Positions 1 to 9,900 of a stretch of 64,000 nucleotides of DNA are shown in pieces. Positions within the stretch are counted from its first letter, which is position 1; each line of letters opens with the position of its first letter. The stretch covers positions 18,652 to 82,651 of the forward strand of contig DGAQ01000002.1 of assembly GCA_002382445.1 (NCBI GenBank), read 5' to 3'. Source of the stretch: Porticoccaceae bacterium UBA4026. Its GTDB lineage: Bacteria > Pseudomonadota > Gammaproteobacteria > Pseudomonadales > Porticoccaceae. Position numbers and translations under genes: made by a program. Below the pieces are notes generated by a model. The model was not told the origin of the DNA and did no database searches. It worked only from the letters and a program-made list of their open reading frames with translations.

Positions 1-166
1 GTTTATCGCTTAGGCCCATCAACCTGCAGACATCCTGAGGCGACAACTGTTTTAGGCCTTCTAATAACTCCTGCGAATGTTCTAAAAGAGCAGGTTGCGT
101 GTGTACCCTAGTACTTATCTTACTACTGTAATCAAGTTTTTTTGCTGGAGAAATAACGGTGAGCAT
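1..166 (-). CDS. yaaA: Peroxide stress protein YaaA (UPF0246), 5' end only
   Basis: Translating the minus strand from ATG 166 gives about 55 residues that begin with MLTVISPAKKLDY and continue with a TQPALLEHS segment and an LMGLSDK segment. This is the characteristic N-terminus of the YaaA/DUF328 family, a DNA-binding protein that limits intracellular iron and oxidative damage under peroxide stress. The gene runs off the left edge, so most of it is missing. A second ATG lies one codon upstream at 169; I chose 166 because the family starts ML-[IT]-x-[IL]-SPAK. Confidence 0.85.
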   Translation of the reverse strand, partial: MLTVISPAKKLDYSSKISTRVHTQPALLEHSQELLEGLKQLSPQDVCRLMGLSDK

Positions 167-169
167 CAT

Positions 170-474
170 TTTTAGGGACCCAATGGAGAAGGTTAAGTTT
201 GACAATCGCCCTCAGTATACCAAGCCTGCTAACAACTGTTTAGTTAATTAAAAAGCGCAGACTATCGACGTGTCTGTGTATCAAGCAGCCACAAGGTAAA
301 CAATGCACAGATAAAGTGCCATGCGTAGTCTTCAATCACTGCAGTGGCAACTCGCCTAAGGGCTGTCATTATTATCGCTAGACTATTTCGAAGCACCTAA
401 ACTATAGAGTGCTATCGGCCTTGTTATTCAGGCGGTATACTATTGGCCGATCGCAATTAGGAGCTCTAAACCCC
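170..474. other. Intergenic region between yaaA and the TRAP genes
   Basis: About 300 bases between the divergent yaaA and dctQ genes. Promoters for both must lie here, but I see no strong -35/-10 pair. Apart from the small frame at 262-369, no gene is supported. No substrate-binding dctP gene or remnant was found here. Confidence 0.5.
262..369 (-). CDS. Possible small membrane protein, 35 aa
   Basis: An ATG-started frame of 35 codons lies just upstream of yaaA on the same strand. The peptide has a basic N-terminus (MTALRRVATAV), an aromatic/hydrophobic stretch WHFICALFTLWLL long enough for a short membrane helix, and an Arg-rich end. No good Shine-Dalgarno sequence precedes it. I do not recognise it; it may be chance. 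Confidence 0.25.
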   Translation of the reverse strand: MTALRRVATAVIEDYAWHFICALFTLWLLDTQTRR

Positions 475-1026
475 TTGAAATCACTAGTAATAGTCGTCAA
501 TGCTGTTGAATCATTTACTGAGATCACTGGGCGCCTAATTGCTTGGCTGACGATAGTGATGGTTACTTTGGTGGTTTTGGTGGTGGTTACAAGGTATTTT
601 TTGGAGATCGGTTCTATTGCTTTGCAAGAGTCGGTTACCTATTTGCACTGCCTGGTATTCCTGATGGGTCTAGCTTTTACTCTAAAGCATGATGGCCATG
701 TGCGAGTAGATATCTTCTATAGAGGCTTTTCGCGAAAGTCTAAAGCAAGGATTAACCTAATCGGCGGGATTTTGTTTTTAGTGCCAGTCTGCTTCTTGGT
801 GTTGGTTACTAGCTGGGACTATGTGTTAGCCAGCTGGAAAATTCGAGAAACCTCGGTCGAGAATAATGGCCTGCCGTTTGTTTATTTACTGAAGACGCTC
901 ATGTTACTTATGCCTGTTAGTTTATTGTTGCAAGGTATCGCTGAAATTATTAAAAATGGCCTAGTTGTCATTGGCCGGGACATTTCAGGAACTCAGATAG
1001 TTGGAAACAATGAGCCGCTAATCTAA
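475..1026 (+). CDS. dctQ: TRAP transporter small permease (DctQ family)
   Basis: Small four-helix membrane subunit of a tripartite ATP-independent periplasmic (TRAP) transporter, which imports organic acids with Na+. The 183-residue product shows hydrophobic segments, the first being TIVMVTLVVLVVV, and a family-typical region EIGSIALQESVTYLH before helix 2. I place the start at TTG 475 because AGGAG lies at 459-463, 11 bases upstream. A GTG at 409 would add 22 residues without a ribosome site. It overlaps the large subunit by one base (TAATG). The substrate cannot be told from this subunit. Confidence 0.85.
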   Translation: MKSLVIVVNAVESFTEITGRLIAWLTIVMVTLVVLVVVTRYFLEIGSIALQESVTYLHCLVFLMGLAFTLKHDGHVRVDIFYRGFSRKSKARINLIGGILFLVPVCFLVLVTSWDYVLASWKIRETSVENNGLPFVYLLKTLMLLMPVSLLLQGIAEIIKNGLVVIGRDISGTQIVGNNEPLI

Positions 1027-2390
1027 TGGCCGACTTTATTCCCTTCTTAATGTTTCTAGTTGCCTGCCTGGTTCTAATGGCGGGTTACCCTGTGGCTTTT
1101 TCGTTGGCAGGGACGGCTCTAATTTTCGCCATGGTGGGCGCGGTTACTGGCCATTTTGATATGGCATTTTTACAGGCCCTGCCTAATCGTTTGTTTGGTA
1201 CTATGGAAAATACCACTTTGATTGCGGTGCCTCTATTTATATTAATGGGGGTGATGCTTGAGAAGTCGAGGTTGTCAGAAGATCTGCTGGAGAGTATGGC
1301 CGATCTCTTTGGTGAGTTTCGCAGCGGCCTAGGTATTTCGGTAGTGTTGGTGGGGGCCCTATTGGCGGCTAGTACCGGCATTGTTGGCGCTACAGTGGTC
1401 ACAATGGGGCTGATGTCATTACCCACTATGCTCAAGCGAGGTTATTCTCCAGCCCAAGCAACAGGTCTTATTGCCGCCACAGGGACTCTGGGACAGATTA
1501 TTCCACCGTCTATTGCTTTGGTGTTACTTGGCGATACGCTATCTAGCGCCTATCAGCAAGCGCAATTAAATATGGGCATCTTCACACCCAAAACGATCTC
1601 TATTGGAGATTTATTTGTGGGAGCCATTATTCCGGGTCTGATGTTGGTGATATTTTATTGTGCTTATTTGGTCATCTTTTCTCGTCCGTCGTTAGATGAA
1701 AATAATCCGCAAAGTGTATGCAAGGCCAGCCTATCGAGGGCGATGAAAAATTTGTTACCACCGGTATTTTTGATTGTGACGGTATTGGGCTCAATTCTTT
1801 CTGGGATCGCGACCCCAACAGAAGCTGCGGGTGTCGGTGCTTTTGGTGCCACAACGCTTGCCGCGATTAAAGGTCAATTGAATTTTACTAAGCTTCGCGA
1901 AGTCGCCATCAGTACCACCCAAGTCACTTCTATGGTGTTTTTGATATTGATCGGCGCCGCCGTATTTTCGTTAGTATTTAGAGGTTTTGGTGGCGAAGAA
2001 ATCGTAGAGAATTTTTTCACTAATTTGCCGGGAGGGCTGTTTGGCGCCACCCTGCTGGTCATGGTGGTTATTTTTTTACTGGGCTTTATTCTTGATTTTA
2101 TAGAGATTACCTTTGTAGTGGTGCCGATTGTGGGCCCTGTTTTGCTGGCAATGGGCGTAGACCCTGTGTGGTTGGGGGTGATGATTGCCATCAATCTGCA
2201 GACTTCGTTCTTAACACCACCCTTTGGCTTTGCGCTGTTCTATTTGCGCGGAGTCACCCCAGATACAGTTGAAACTTCTGATATGTATCGCGGCGTGGTG
2301 CCCTTTATCATACTGCAGCTATTTTTAATGTTGCTACTGTCGTTTTGGCCGGCGTTAGCCACTTGGCTGCCGAGCTATATTTATAATTAG
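1026..2390 (+). CDS. dctM: TRAP transporter large permease (DctM family)
   Basis: Large transmembrane subunit that forms the transport channel. It has 454 residues, at the upper end of the usual 425-450, and about a dozen hydrophobic segments. The N-terminal motif AGYPVAFSLAG, the conserved AATGTLGQIIPPSIA region around residue 150, ATPTEAAGVGAFGA near 265 and TSFLTPPFGFALFY near 395 are all DctM signatures. It is translationally coupled to dctQ. It ends directly against the convergent hydrolase gene, with stop codons abutting at 2390/2391. No periplasmic solute-binding protein accompanies it. Confidence 0.93.
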   Translation: MADFIPFLMFLVACLVLMAGYPVAFSLAGTALIFAMVGAVTGHFDMAFLQALPNRLFGTMENTTLIAVPLFILMGVMLEKSRLSEDLLESMADLFGEFRSGLGISVVLVGALLAASTGIVGATVVTMGLMSLPTMLKRGYSPAQATGLIAATGTLGQIIPPSIALVLLGDTLSSAYQQAQLNMGIFTPKTISIGDLFVGAIIPGLMLVIFYCAYLVIFSRPSLDENNPQSVCKASLSRAMKNLLPPVFLIVTVLGSILSGIATPTEAAGVGAFGATTLAAIKGQLNFTKLREVAISTTQVTSMVFLILIGAAVFSLVFRGFGGEEIVENFFTNLPGGLFGATLLVMVVIFLLGFILDFIEITFVVVPIVGPVLLAMGVDPVWLGVMIAINLQTSFLTPPFGFALFYLRGVTPDTVETSDMYRGVVPFIILQLFLMLLLSFWPALATWLPSYIYN

Positions 2391-3344
2391 TTAGAGGGTT
2401 AGCGCGTCAAAGATTTGCACTCTAAGATCTTCTTTCTCGTTAACTAGATGATGATTGCCGGTGGCGATCATAGTGACAGACAATGCGCTAAACTTTTGCT
2501 TAAAGGCCTTGAGGTTGTGCACCCAGTCTAAAGTTTTATCGTTGTCTCCCTGAATAATATTGATGGCAAAGTTGTTTGCCGGAGCACGTTCAAATTCTGA
2601 TACCCAGTTATTCATCGCGCCTACCCACTTTAGAGGTACCGACCTTGGCTGCAGGGGATCACGGGTGCGTAAAAAAGTGAGAAAAGCACGATCGTGAGAG
2701 CTGGGACGAAAAACGCGCTTAATGGATTTAACAAATAGTCGAGACAGGAAATACGCTCTGCGGCTTTGCTTCCACGCCCATGGCCGCAATAGGGGGGCGA
2801 GTAAATTAAGACTGCTAAAGGGATACTGCTGGTTATCGGTTTGGTTGATTAGATGTTTGAGCAAGATTGCCCCACCCATACTTTGACCAATGCCGTGTAT
2901 TGGACCCGGGAAGTGTTTTTTGGCTAGACTAATAACCTGTTCGAGTTGGGCGACATACTGACCGAAGTTATTAATAGAGCCCGTATCACCGCTGGATAAT
3001 CCATGGCCAATCAAATCAAAGCAAACCACGGTGAGCTGTTGCTGCAAAAGATGCTCAACAAGATGGTTGTACAAACCAATATGATCCATATACCCGTGCA
3101 CTACTATGGCTGTGCCGCGACTGACCCTCGGCTTCCAAGCCAAGATGAGGGTTTGTCGGTCAGCTGACCTCCCAGAGATTAATTGCACGTCGATAGCCGC
3201 TGCGGGCAGTTGGTAAAAGGTCAGATACCGAGTTAATTGGATGCTGGGGTCACCTGGGCTAGAGGCGGCAATCTCAAAGTCGTGCAACTCGGTCCGCAAC
3301 CAGTCAATGTCGGCTTGATTAAGATGTCCACGGTGATCTTCCAT
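2391..3344 (-). CDS. Alpha/beta hydrolase, lysophospholipase/monoacylglycerol lipase type
   Basis: Serine hydrolase of the Hydrolase_4 group (PldB/monoglyceride lipase-like). Visible are the oxyanion motif VVHGYMDH, the strand CFDLIGHGLSSG, and the nucleophile elbow GIGQSMGGA with the catalytic serine. Downstream are QGDNDKTLDW, a likely acid-residue region, and ATGNHHLVNE, the likely histidine. There is no clear signal peptide. The start is ambiguous: ATG 3344 is used here, but a TTG at 3362 with nearby GAGG/AAGG is possible. The substrate is probably a glycerolipid or other ester, by family only. Confidence 0.8.
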   Translation of the reverse strand: MEDHRGHLNQADIDWLRTELHDFEIAASSPGDPSIQLTRYLTFYQLPAAAIDVQLISGRSADRQTLILAWKPRVSRGTAIVVHGYMDHIGLYNHLVEHLLQQQLTVVCFDLIGHGLSSGDTGSINNFGQYVAQLEQVISLAKKHFPGPIHGIGQSMGGAILLKHLINQTDNQQYPFSSLNLLAPLLRPWAWKQSRRAYFLSRLFVKSIKRVFRPSSHDRAFLTFLRTRDPLQPRSVPLKWVGAMNNWVSEFERAPANNFAINIIQGDNDKTLDWVHNLKAFKQKFSALSVTMIATGNHHLVNEKEDLRVQIFDALTL

Positions 3345-3523
3345 AGAGAAGTCCAAAAGCAAGGGCCTTGCGATCCTCTATCATGTCAGAATGTTAATGG
3401 AATACAAGTAAGGCGCTGCGCTTAGTTAAATAGGCAGGCGAGGCCACAGGCGAAAGACTACCAGCAAATGACCTGGCCTGAAGACGCAGGCGGTGGATTT
3501 AGGGCAGCGAGAATTTTCTGGAT

Positions 3524-3937
3524 TTACTCGTCTGTCGAAAGTGATATGTCGTAGACACCCGCTTCGCGAGCTTGATCAGAAATCTCTACAAAAACTTCTG
3601 TCTTCGCTTTTGGGTGTGAGCTAATAACGACTTTGGCTTCCGGTTTCTCGGCATGCATCCGTTCGACGTTGGCACGTACTGCGCGAATATCGATACGACG
3701 GCCTTCAAAAGTCACTTCGTTACTTTCAGAGACACGGAATACGATATTAGTATTTTCAGAATCTGGTGGCGGCTGATCAGAGGTTGGAGGACGACTAACG
3801 CCCAAACCTGACTCGTTCACAAACGAAGCAGTTACAATAAAGAAAATAAGCATTATAAAAACAACGTCCAACATTGGCGTCATATCAATTTCATTTTCGT
3901 CTTCTGATCTACGTCTTTTTCCTAGAGCCATGCGCAC
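3524..3937 (-). CDS. exbD: ExbD/TolR-family biopolymer transport protein
   Basis: Inner-membrane protein with one transmembrane helix that couples proton flow to TonB- or Tol-type energy transduction. The 137-residue product has a basic/acidic N-terminus, the family motif EIDMTPMLDVVFIMLIFF (Asp in the helix is the proton-carrying residue of the family), then a periplasmic domain. AAGGA lies about 11 bases before the first ATG; a second ATG is two codons on. Unusually, no exbB/tolQ or tonB gene adjoins it; the neighbour is divergent mutM. Confidence 0.88.
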   Translation of the reverse strand: MRMALGKRRRSEDENEIDMTPMLDVVFIMLIFFIVTASFVNESGLGVSRPPTSDQPPPDSENTNIVFRVSESNEVTFEGRRIDIRAVRANVERMHAEKPEAKVVISSHPKAKTEVFVEISDQAREAGVYDISLSTDE

Positions 3938-4116
3938 TTATTTCCTTTTCGAAGCTTTTTTCTATCATGACTCGGCATTTTACTGGTTTTTCTGAAAAAT
4001 ACTAGTTTCTAAAAGCAACTTTAGACAGACAACATATACTATTATGATTGGTAATAAAGGGCTGAGAGCGCATTATTCTTACCAAACCCCGACAGAATTA
4101 AAACTAGAGTTATCCG

Positions 4117-4923
4117 ATGCCTGAGTTACCCGAAGTTGAAACTACTCTTAAAGGCATAAAGCCTTTTGTAAATGAACAAAAAATAGCTCGGCTAATCGTC
4201 CGTCAGGGCTCTTTGCGATGGCCGGTGACTGAAGGGATAGACTCGATTGTTAAGGGGCAGACGATCATAGCCCTGTCTCGCCGAGCTAAATATCTGATTA
4301 TGCAATTAGAGCGCGGGTCGATGTTAGTCCACCTTGGCATGAGTGGCAGTTTAAGGGTTGTTACTGCCAACGCTGAGTGGCGCAAGCACGACCACATAGA
4401 ATTACAGTTAGTTAATGGTGCCTGTCTACGCTATCACGATCCGCGACGCTTTGGATCTTGGCTTTGGTGTTTGAGTGATCATCCGCAGCTGGCTAATCTG
4501 GGCCCAGAGCCTCTCTCAAACGATTTCAATGGTGGGCTGCTCTGGCGCAAAGCAAAAGGACGAAAGATAGCCGTTAAACCTTTTATCATGGACAACAAAA
4601 TCGTCGTTGGCGTGGGCAATATTTACGCATCTGAGGCGCTTTTCCGCAGCGGAATTCGGCCAGACAGACCTGCTGGTAAGATTTCAAAACAGCGTTATGA
4701 GGTGTTGGGTGGCCACATAAAGGGCGTGCTATCTGCTGCTATAGAGCAGGGAGGGACAACTTTGCGGGATTTTGTTAATAGCAGCGGTGAGCCCGGGTAT
4801 TTTCAGCAAACGCTGGCGGTGTACGGGCGTGGTAGTAAAGGTTGTGTAACCTGTGCCGGGGTATTAAAGGAGATTCGGCTTGGGCAGCGCAGTTCAGTAT
4901 TTTGCCCGCAGTGCCAGAGTTAA
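4117..4923 (+). CDS. mutM: Formamidopyrimidine-DNA glycosylase
   Basis: Base-excision repair enzyme that removes 8-oxoguanine and formamidopyrimidines and cleaves the abasic site. After the initiator Met the protein starts PELPEVETT, giving the catalytic Pro and Glu. RRAKYLI carries the conserved DNA-binding lysine and HLGMSGSLR follows. The helix-two-turn-helix region includes VGVGNIYASE. The C-terminus has a four-cysteine zinc finger (CVTC ... CPQC). Its 268 residues match the family. Confidence 0.97.
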   Translation: MPELPEVETTLKGIKPFVNEQKIARLIVRQGSLRWPVTEGIDSIVKGQTIIALSRRAKYLIMQLERGSMLVHLGMSGSLRVVTANAEWRKHDHIELQLVNGACLRYHDPRRFGSWLWCLSDHPQLANLGPEPLSNDFNGGLLWRKAKGRKIAVKPFIMDNKIVVGVGNIYASEALFRSGIRPDRPAGKISKQRYEVLGGHIKGVLSAAIEQGGTTLRDFVNSSGEPGYFQQTLAVYGRGSKGCVTCAGVLKEIRLGQRSSVFCPQCQS

Positions 4924-4944
4924 GGCACTCGGGACTTTAGGCTT

Positions 4945-5460
<516 letters not shown>

Positions 5461-6069
5461 TTACTCAATTTGGTTGCTAGGCTCAATGCGAGAAAACAAA
5501 CAGTATCGCACCTGCCCTGCGTGCCTGTCCTGTACTTGTTGCCAATTTAATGGTGGCACGAACGTATTGTCGGTCAAGTGTAGCTCGCAGTAGATAGACG
5601 CATTCACGGCCAACCAACCATTTTTCTCTAGTAAAGAGCAGCTTTGATTGAGTATTCCAGCCTCAAAAGGCGGGTCTATAAATACTATGTCGAACTCTTG
5701 TCCTGACGAGGGCTTAGCTAAAAAGCTGAGGCTGTTAGTATTAACAATGTTGATATCTGCCGACAATGCCACTTTCGCGGATTGCAGCTTTTTAGCTGCA
5801 GTCGGATGGCTTTCTAGGGAGGTGCAGCGAGCAGCTCCTCGAGACAAGGCCTCAAAGCCAAGCACGCCGGAGCCAGCAAAAAGGTCTAGGCAGTGGGCTC
5901 CTGAGATGTTGGTGGCCAGCCAGTTAAAAAGGGTTTCTCGAATACGATCACCCGTAGGGCGCAAACCGGGAACCTCGGCAAATAAAATCTTACGACTACG
6001 CCAGGTGCCGCCAATAATTCTGACGCTTTGACTCTCCTTTGACTTGGCCTTTAGTTTTTTTATTGACAA
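5461..6069 (-). CDS. rsmD: 16S rRNA (guanine-966-N2)-methyltransferase
   Basis: SAM-dependent enzyme that methylates G966 of 16S rRNA in the small-subunit head. Visible are RIIGGTWRSRKI at the start, PTGDRIRETLFNWL, the SAM-binding CLDLFAGSGVLGFEALSRGA, and catalytic FIDPPFE. The product is 202 residues. It is divergent from ftsY, as in many gammaproteobacteria, and probably cotranscribed with coaD. Confidence 0.95.
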   Translation of the reverse strand: MSIKKLKAKSKESQSVRIIGGTWRSRKILFAEVPGLRPTGDRIRETLFNWLATNISGAHCLDLFAGSGVLGFEALSRGAARCTSLESHPTAAKKLQSAKVALSADINIVNTNSLSFLAKPSSGQEFDIVFIDPPFEAGILNQSCSLLEKNGWLAVNASIYCELHLTDNTFVPPLNWQQVQDRHAGQVRYCLFSRIEPSNQIE

Positions 6070-6160
6070 TTTGGCGCTCCAGTTGCACTACTTTTAGCTA
6101 CTTCCCCACTCTAAATGGTAGGATACACCAAATCTCACGAACCTAAGTATATCGATTAAA

Positions 6161-7198
6161 ATGGATTCAACACCAACCAACAGCGACGACGAGAAGGGAC
6201 CTAAGCGATCTTTTTTCGATCGTTTTAAGCGCCGCGCCGGAGAATCCCGCGAAGGTCCTGTAGAAACTCAGTCGCTCACGGCCAAGCCAAATCTAGCACA
6301 GCGCATGAGCAAAGCCCTGTCTAGAACGGGGGAAGGCATTGGCAACATCTTTCTTGGCAACAAAGTTATTGACGATGAATTGTTTGAAGAGCTTGAAACC
6401 GCCCTGTTAATAGCTGATGTAGGTATTGAAACGACAGCTAAAATTATTGCTGATCTAACCGCACAGTGTGACCGGCAATCGCTTAAAGATGGTGCTGCAT
6501 TAAAGACTGTCTTAGAAAAAATATTGATAGACAAATTAAGTATCACCGAGAAAGTGATAGATTTCGAGAAGCAGGGTAAACCCTTTGTGTTATTTGTGGT
6601 TGGAGTGAATGGTGTTGGTAAAACGACGACGATTGGGAAGCTTGCTAAGCAAATGAAGAGTCAAGGCCGGTCAGTGATGCTAGCGGCTGGGGACACTTTT
6701 AGGGCAGCTGCGATAGAACAGTTGCAAGCTTGGGGAGAGCGCCATCAGATACCCGTCGTTGCCCAGCATACCGGAGCAGACAGTGCGTCGGTTATTTATG
6801 ATGCGATTCAAGCGGCGAAATCAAGAAACGTCGATGTCATTATCGCGGATACGGCAGGTCGCTTACATAATAAAAGTAACCTAATGGAAGAGCTGAAAAA
6901 GGTAAAGCGGGTAGCCGGCAAACTGGACGCAACAGCTCCCCATGAAATTATGCTAGTACTTGATGCGGGCACTGGCCAAAATGCGCTGGTGCAGATGGCC
7001 GAGTTCAATCAGGTGGTCGGTGTTACCGGGCTAGCCCTCACTAAGCTCGATGGTACCGCCAAGGGAGGCATTGTTTTTGCGTTAGCAGATAAATTTGCGG
7101 TGCCGATTCGTTACATTGGTGTGGGCGAGGGGCCGGATGATTTACAACCTTTTGTCGCGAAAGATTTCGTTCAGGCATTGTTAAATACAGAGGCTTAA
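6161..7198 (+). CDS. ftsY: Signal recognition particle receptor FtsY
   Basis: SRP-receptor GTPase that delivers ribosome-nascent chain complexes to the membrane translocon. A short charged N-terminal region (about 60 residues; shorter than the E. coli A domain) precedes the N domain. The GTPase motifs are [15 protein letters not shown] (G1), DTFRAAA, DTAGR and [10 protein letters not shown]. The product is 345 residues. It opens the ftsY-ftsE-ftsX-rpoH run; ftsE begins 11 bases after its stop. Confidence 0.97.
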   Translation: MDSTPTNSDDEKGPKRSFFDRFKRRAGESREGPVETQSLTAKPNLAQRMSKALSRTGEGIGNIFLGNKVIDDELFEELETALLIADVGIETTAKIIADLTAQCDRQSLKDGAALKTVLEKILIDKLSITEKVIDFEKQGKPFVLFVVGVNGVGKTTTIGKLAKQMKSQGRSVMLAAGDTFRAAAIEQLQAWGERHQIPVVAQHTGADSASVIYDAIQAAKSRNVDVIIADTAGRLHNKSNLMEELKKVKRVAGKLDATAPHEIMLVLDAGTGQNALVQMAEFNQVVGVTGLALTKLDGTAKGGIVFALADKFAVPIRYIGVGEGPDDLQPFVAKDFVQALLNTEA

Positions 7199-7209
7199 CG
7201 GGTATAGTT

Positions 7210-7887
7210 ATGATTCGCTTTGATAATTTGAGTAAACGCTACCCGGGTGGATTTGAGGCTTTGAGTAACGTTAATTTTGAGCTTGATAAGGGCGAGATGG
7301 CCTTTCTTACCGGCCCCTCAGGCGCGGGTAAAAGTACTCTTCTCAAATTATTGATGCTAATGGAACGGCCCACATCTGGAACATTGCTGATCAATGGTAA
7401 AAATTTAAACCGATTATCCAGATCGGCAATTCCAAACTACCGCCGGCAAATAGGCGTGGTGTTTCAAAATCATCAGCTACTCACCGATCGCACTGTGTTT
7501 GATAATGTGGCTCTGCCCTTACAGATCTCAGGATACCCCGCCTCTGAAACTGGGCGTCGAGTGCGTGCCGCTCTGGATGGAGTTGGCCTGCTTGATAAAG
7601 AGACCCTCAATCCACTCACTCTGTCTGGAGGCGAACAGCAAAGAGTCGGCATAGCGCGCGCGGTGGTGCATAAGCCCAAAATACTGTTAGCAGACGAGCC
7701 CACAGGAAATCTAGACCCCACATTATCTGCTGAAATTATGGCTATGTTCAGACGGTTTCAAAGTGTCGGGGTTACGGTGTTGATTGCCACCCATGACATT
7801 AATTTGATCAACACCATGGATGAAAGGATCGTGCATCTAGAAAACGGCAGAATAACTGACGATGGTGTGCGCTATGACCGCCACTGA
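7210..7887 (+). CDS. ftsE: Cell division ATP-binding protein FtsE
   Basis: ATPase of the FtsEX complex, which controls periplasmic peptidoglycan amidases at the division site. The 225-residue protein has Walker A GPSGAGKST, Q-loop VFQNHQLL, signature [14 protein letters not shown] and Walker B ILLADEPTGNLD. It overlaps the start of ftsX and is expected to be cotranslated with it. Confidence 0.96.
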   Translation: MIRFDNLSKRYPGGFEALSNVNFELDKGEMAFLTGPSGAGKSTLLKLLMLMERPTSGTLLINGKNLNRLSRSAIPNYRRQIGVVFQNHQLLTDRTVFDNVALPLQISGYPASETGRRVRAALDGVGLLDKETLNPLTLSGGEQQRVGIARAVVHKPKILLADEPTGNLDPTLSAEIMAMFRRFQSVGVTVLIATHDINLINTMDERIVHLENGRITDDGVRYDRH

Positions 7888-8869
7888 GAAAAGCAATAGA
7901 GCACAGGCGCAGCGAGGCGCGACGGGACAAAAACTCCGAATTGCCGACCGTTGGCGAGGGTATCGTGCCCATCATCGTGCGACTCTGCGCAGTAGTATTG
8001 TTAAAATGCTCGGTGAGCCAATTCAAACATTAATGACAGTTTTGGTGATTGCCATCGCGCTAGCATTACCCTCGGCAATGCTATTAATGCTTAATAATGT
8101 GCAAAAAATCGGAGGAGATCTTGAGTCTTCCTCGCAGATTACCGTTTTTGTGGCAAAACCTGCTGATAGTAAGGCTGTTGATCATCTTGCCGTGCAACTG
8201 GAAGAGTTGAAGGGCGTGATTTCGGTAACTTACGTTTCAGCGGAGCAAGCACTTGAGGAGTTTAAAGCTTTATCTGGGTTTGGTGCTGCCTTGAGGTATT
8301 TGGACGAAAATCCATTGCCCGCGGTATTTTTGGTGCAACCATTACTATCTGGAGAGGCTGGTGTAAGCCAAGCGGAAAGATTAATGGCCAGTATTGGAGA
8401 GCTGGAATCTGTCGAGGATGTACAGGTTGATATGCTCTGGATACAGCGATTAAATGCGATAACGGAAATTGGAGAAAAGTTAGTGCTGGCTATCAGCCTT
8501 GCTCTTGGCATTGGCGTGTTATTGATCGTTGGCAATACTATCCGCTTGGCTATTCAAGGCCGGCAGGAAGAGATTATTGTGGTCAAGTTGGTGGGCGGCA
8601 CGGATGCTTATGTGCGCCGCCCATTTCTGTATACAGGGACACTATTAGGGTTATTTGGGGCCCTTATTGCCTCTTTGATGCTTGTTGGCTGTGTGATCTG
8701 GGTTGGCCGTTCGGTAGAGGTCCTGGCCAGTTTATACCAGAGTCAATTTGAGCTTGTAGGGCTTGGCCTGTCTGGGGTTTTGGTACTTTGCGGCATTGGT
8801 GCTATGACTGGCTTGATTGGCGCTTGGATCGCTGTAATGCAACATTTACGTAAAATACAGCCAAAATAG
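7874..8869 (+). CDS. ftsX: Cell division protein FtsX
   Basis: Membrane partner of FtsE. A basic cytoplasmic N-terminus leads to a first helix (TVLVIAIALALPSAMLLM), then a periplasmic loop of about 120 residues, then three helices toward the C-terminus, the typical FtsX topology. I start at ATG 7874, giving 331 residues and a 14-base overlap with ftsE. An in-frame ATG at 7862 would add four residues and cannot be excluded. Confidence 0.94.
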   Translation: MTATEKSNRAQAQRGATGQKLRIADRWRGYRAHHRATLRSSIVKMLGEPIQTLMTVLVIAIALALPSAMLLMLNNVQKIGGDLESSSQITVFVAKPADSKAVDHLAVQLEELKGVISVTYVSAEQALEEFKALSGFGAALRYLDENPLPAVFLVQPLLSGEAGVSQAERLMASIGELESVEDVQVDMLWIQRLNAITEIGEKLVLAISLALGIGVLLIVGNTIRLAIQGRQEEIIVVKLVGGTDAYVRRPFLYTGTLLGLFGALIASLMLVGCVIWVGRSVEVLASLYQSQFELVGLGLSGVLVLCGIGAMTGLIGAWIAVMQHLRKIQPK

Positions 8870-8992
8870 AGGTTTTGCCCACCAAAGGCCTGCTAATAGG
8901 CGCTTTAGAGGTAATTTGACAGCCTTTTTAGGGCTAGGAACTAGGTGACAATTAGTGTTATTATTGTCGACAGCCGATTTTAAGAGGAAATT

Positions 8993-9844
8993 ATGAGTAA
9001 AGCGCTCCAAACAATGGAATGGATGACCCCGGGTGCAAACCTGAATGCTTACATTCAAGGTACTGCTACTGTGCCCATCTTATCTATCGATGAAGAGAAG
9101 GCTTTAGGCGAAGCTTTATATTATAAAGATGACCTTGATGCCGCTCGTCAACTCGTGATGTCCCACCTTCGATTCGTTGTATACATTGCTCGATCTTACA
9201 ACGGGTATGGATTGCCTCTGGCCGATCTCATACAGGAAGGCAACGTTGGTCTAATGAAGGCCGTGCGTAGATTCAACCCTGAAAAAGGTGTGCGGGTAGT
9301 ATCTTTTGCCGTGCATTGGATCAAGGCAGAGATTCATGAATTTATTTTGCGCAACTGGCGTATTGTGAAAGTTGCGACGACTAAATCTCAACGCAAATTA
9401 TTCTTTAATTTACGCAGTGCCAAAAAAGAACTGGACTGGCTTTCTGCTGAAGAGGCAAAAGCCGTCGCAGAAGATCTTGGCGTTGCAGTCAAAGACGTGA
9501 TGGAAATGGAAATGCGTTTAACGTCAAGGGATGCAACTTTTGATGCTCCTGTAGATGACGAAGAGAGCACCTATTACTCGCCATCGCTATATTTAGAATC
9601 TAAGGGTGCAGATCCGGCTGAACAAATTGAAAATGAGAACTATGAAGGCGACAATAACTTCCGTCTTGCCGAGGCTGTAGAAAGGCTTGATGAGCGCAGT
9701 CGTTCAATACTGCAGCGCCGGTGGTTGAGTGAAAAAAAATCAACCTTACACGAGTTAGCCGCTGAGTATGACGTTTCTGCTGAGCGCATTCGCCAGTTAG
9801 AAAAGAACGCAATGAAGAAAGTTCGCGGATTAATGGAGGCTTAG
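8993..9844 (+). CDS. rpoH: RNA polymerase heat-shock sigma factor RpoH (sigma-32)
   Basis: Directs transcription of chaperone and protease genes. The 283-residue protein has region 2 motifs [18 protein letters not shown] and [16 protein letters not shown], the RpoH-specific segment [20 protein letters not shown], and a region 4 helix-turn-helix ending [15 protein letters not shown]. The position after ftsX matches Pseudomonas and E. coli. AGAGGAAA sits just before the ATG. The 123-base upstream region contains a TTGACA at 8916-8921 and an inverted repeat GACAAT/ATTGTC at 8947-8968, but I cannot assign a start site. Confidence 0.97.
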   Translation: MSKALQTMEWMTPGANLNAYIQGTATVPILSIDEEKALGEALYYKDDLDAARQLVMSHLRFVVYIARSYNGYGLPLADLIQEGNVGLMKAVRRFNPEKGVRVVSFAVHWIKAEIHEFILRNWRIVKVATTKSQRKLFFNLRSAKKELDWLSAEEAKAVAEDLGVAVKDVMEMEMRLTSRDATFDAPVDDEESTYYSPSLYLESKGADPAEQIENENYEGDNNFRLAEAVERLDERSRSILQRRWLSEKKSTLHELAAEYDVSAERIRQLEKNAMKKVRGLMEA

Positions 9845-9865
9845 TTTAATAAACTATTATAATAA

Positions 9866-9894
9866 GCCGCACTTTACAAACGTGCGGCTTTTTT
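9866..9894 (+). terminator. Rho-independent terminator after rpoH
   Basis: Perfect seven-base stem GCCGCAC / GTGCGGC with a nine-base loop, followed directly by a run of six or more T. It lies 21 bases after the rpoH stop and ends only a few bases before the next gene's ATG. Confidence 0.9.
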
Positions 9895-9900
9895 ATTGCT

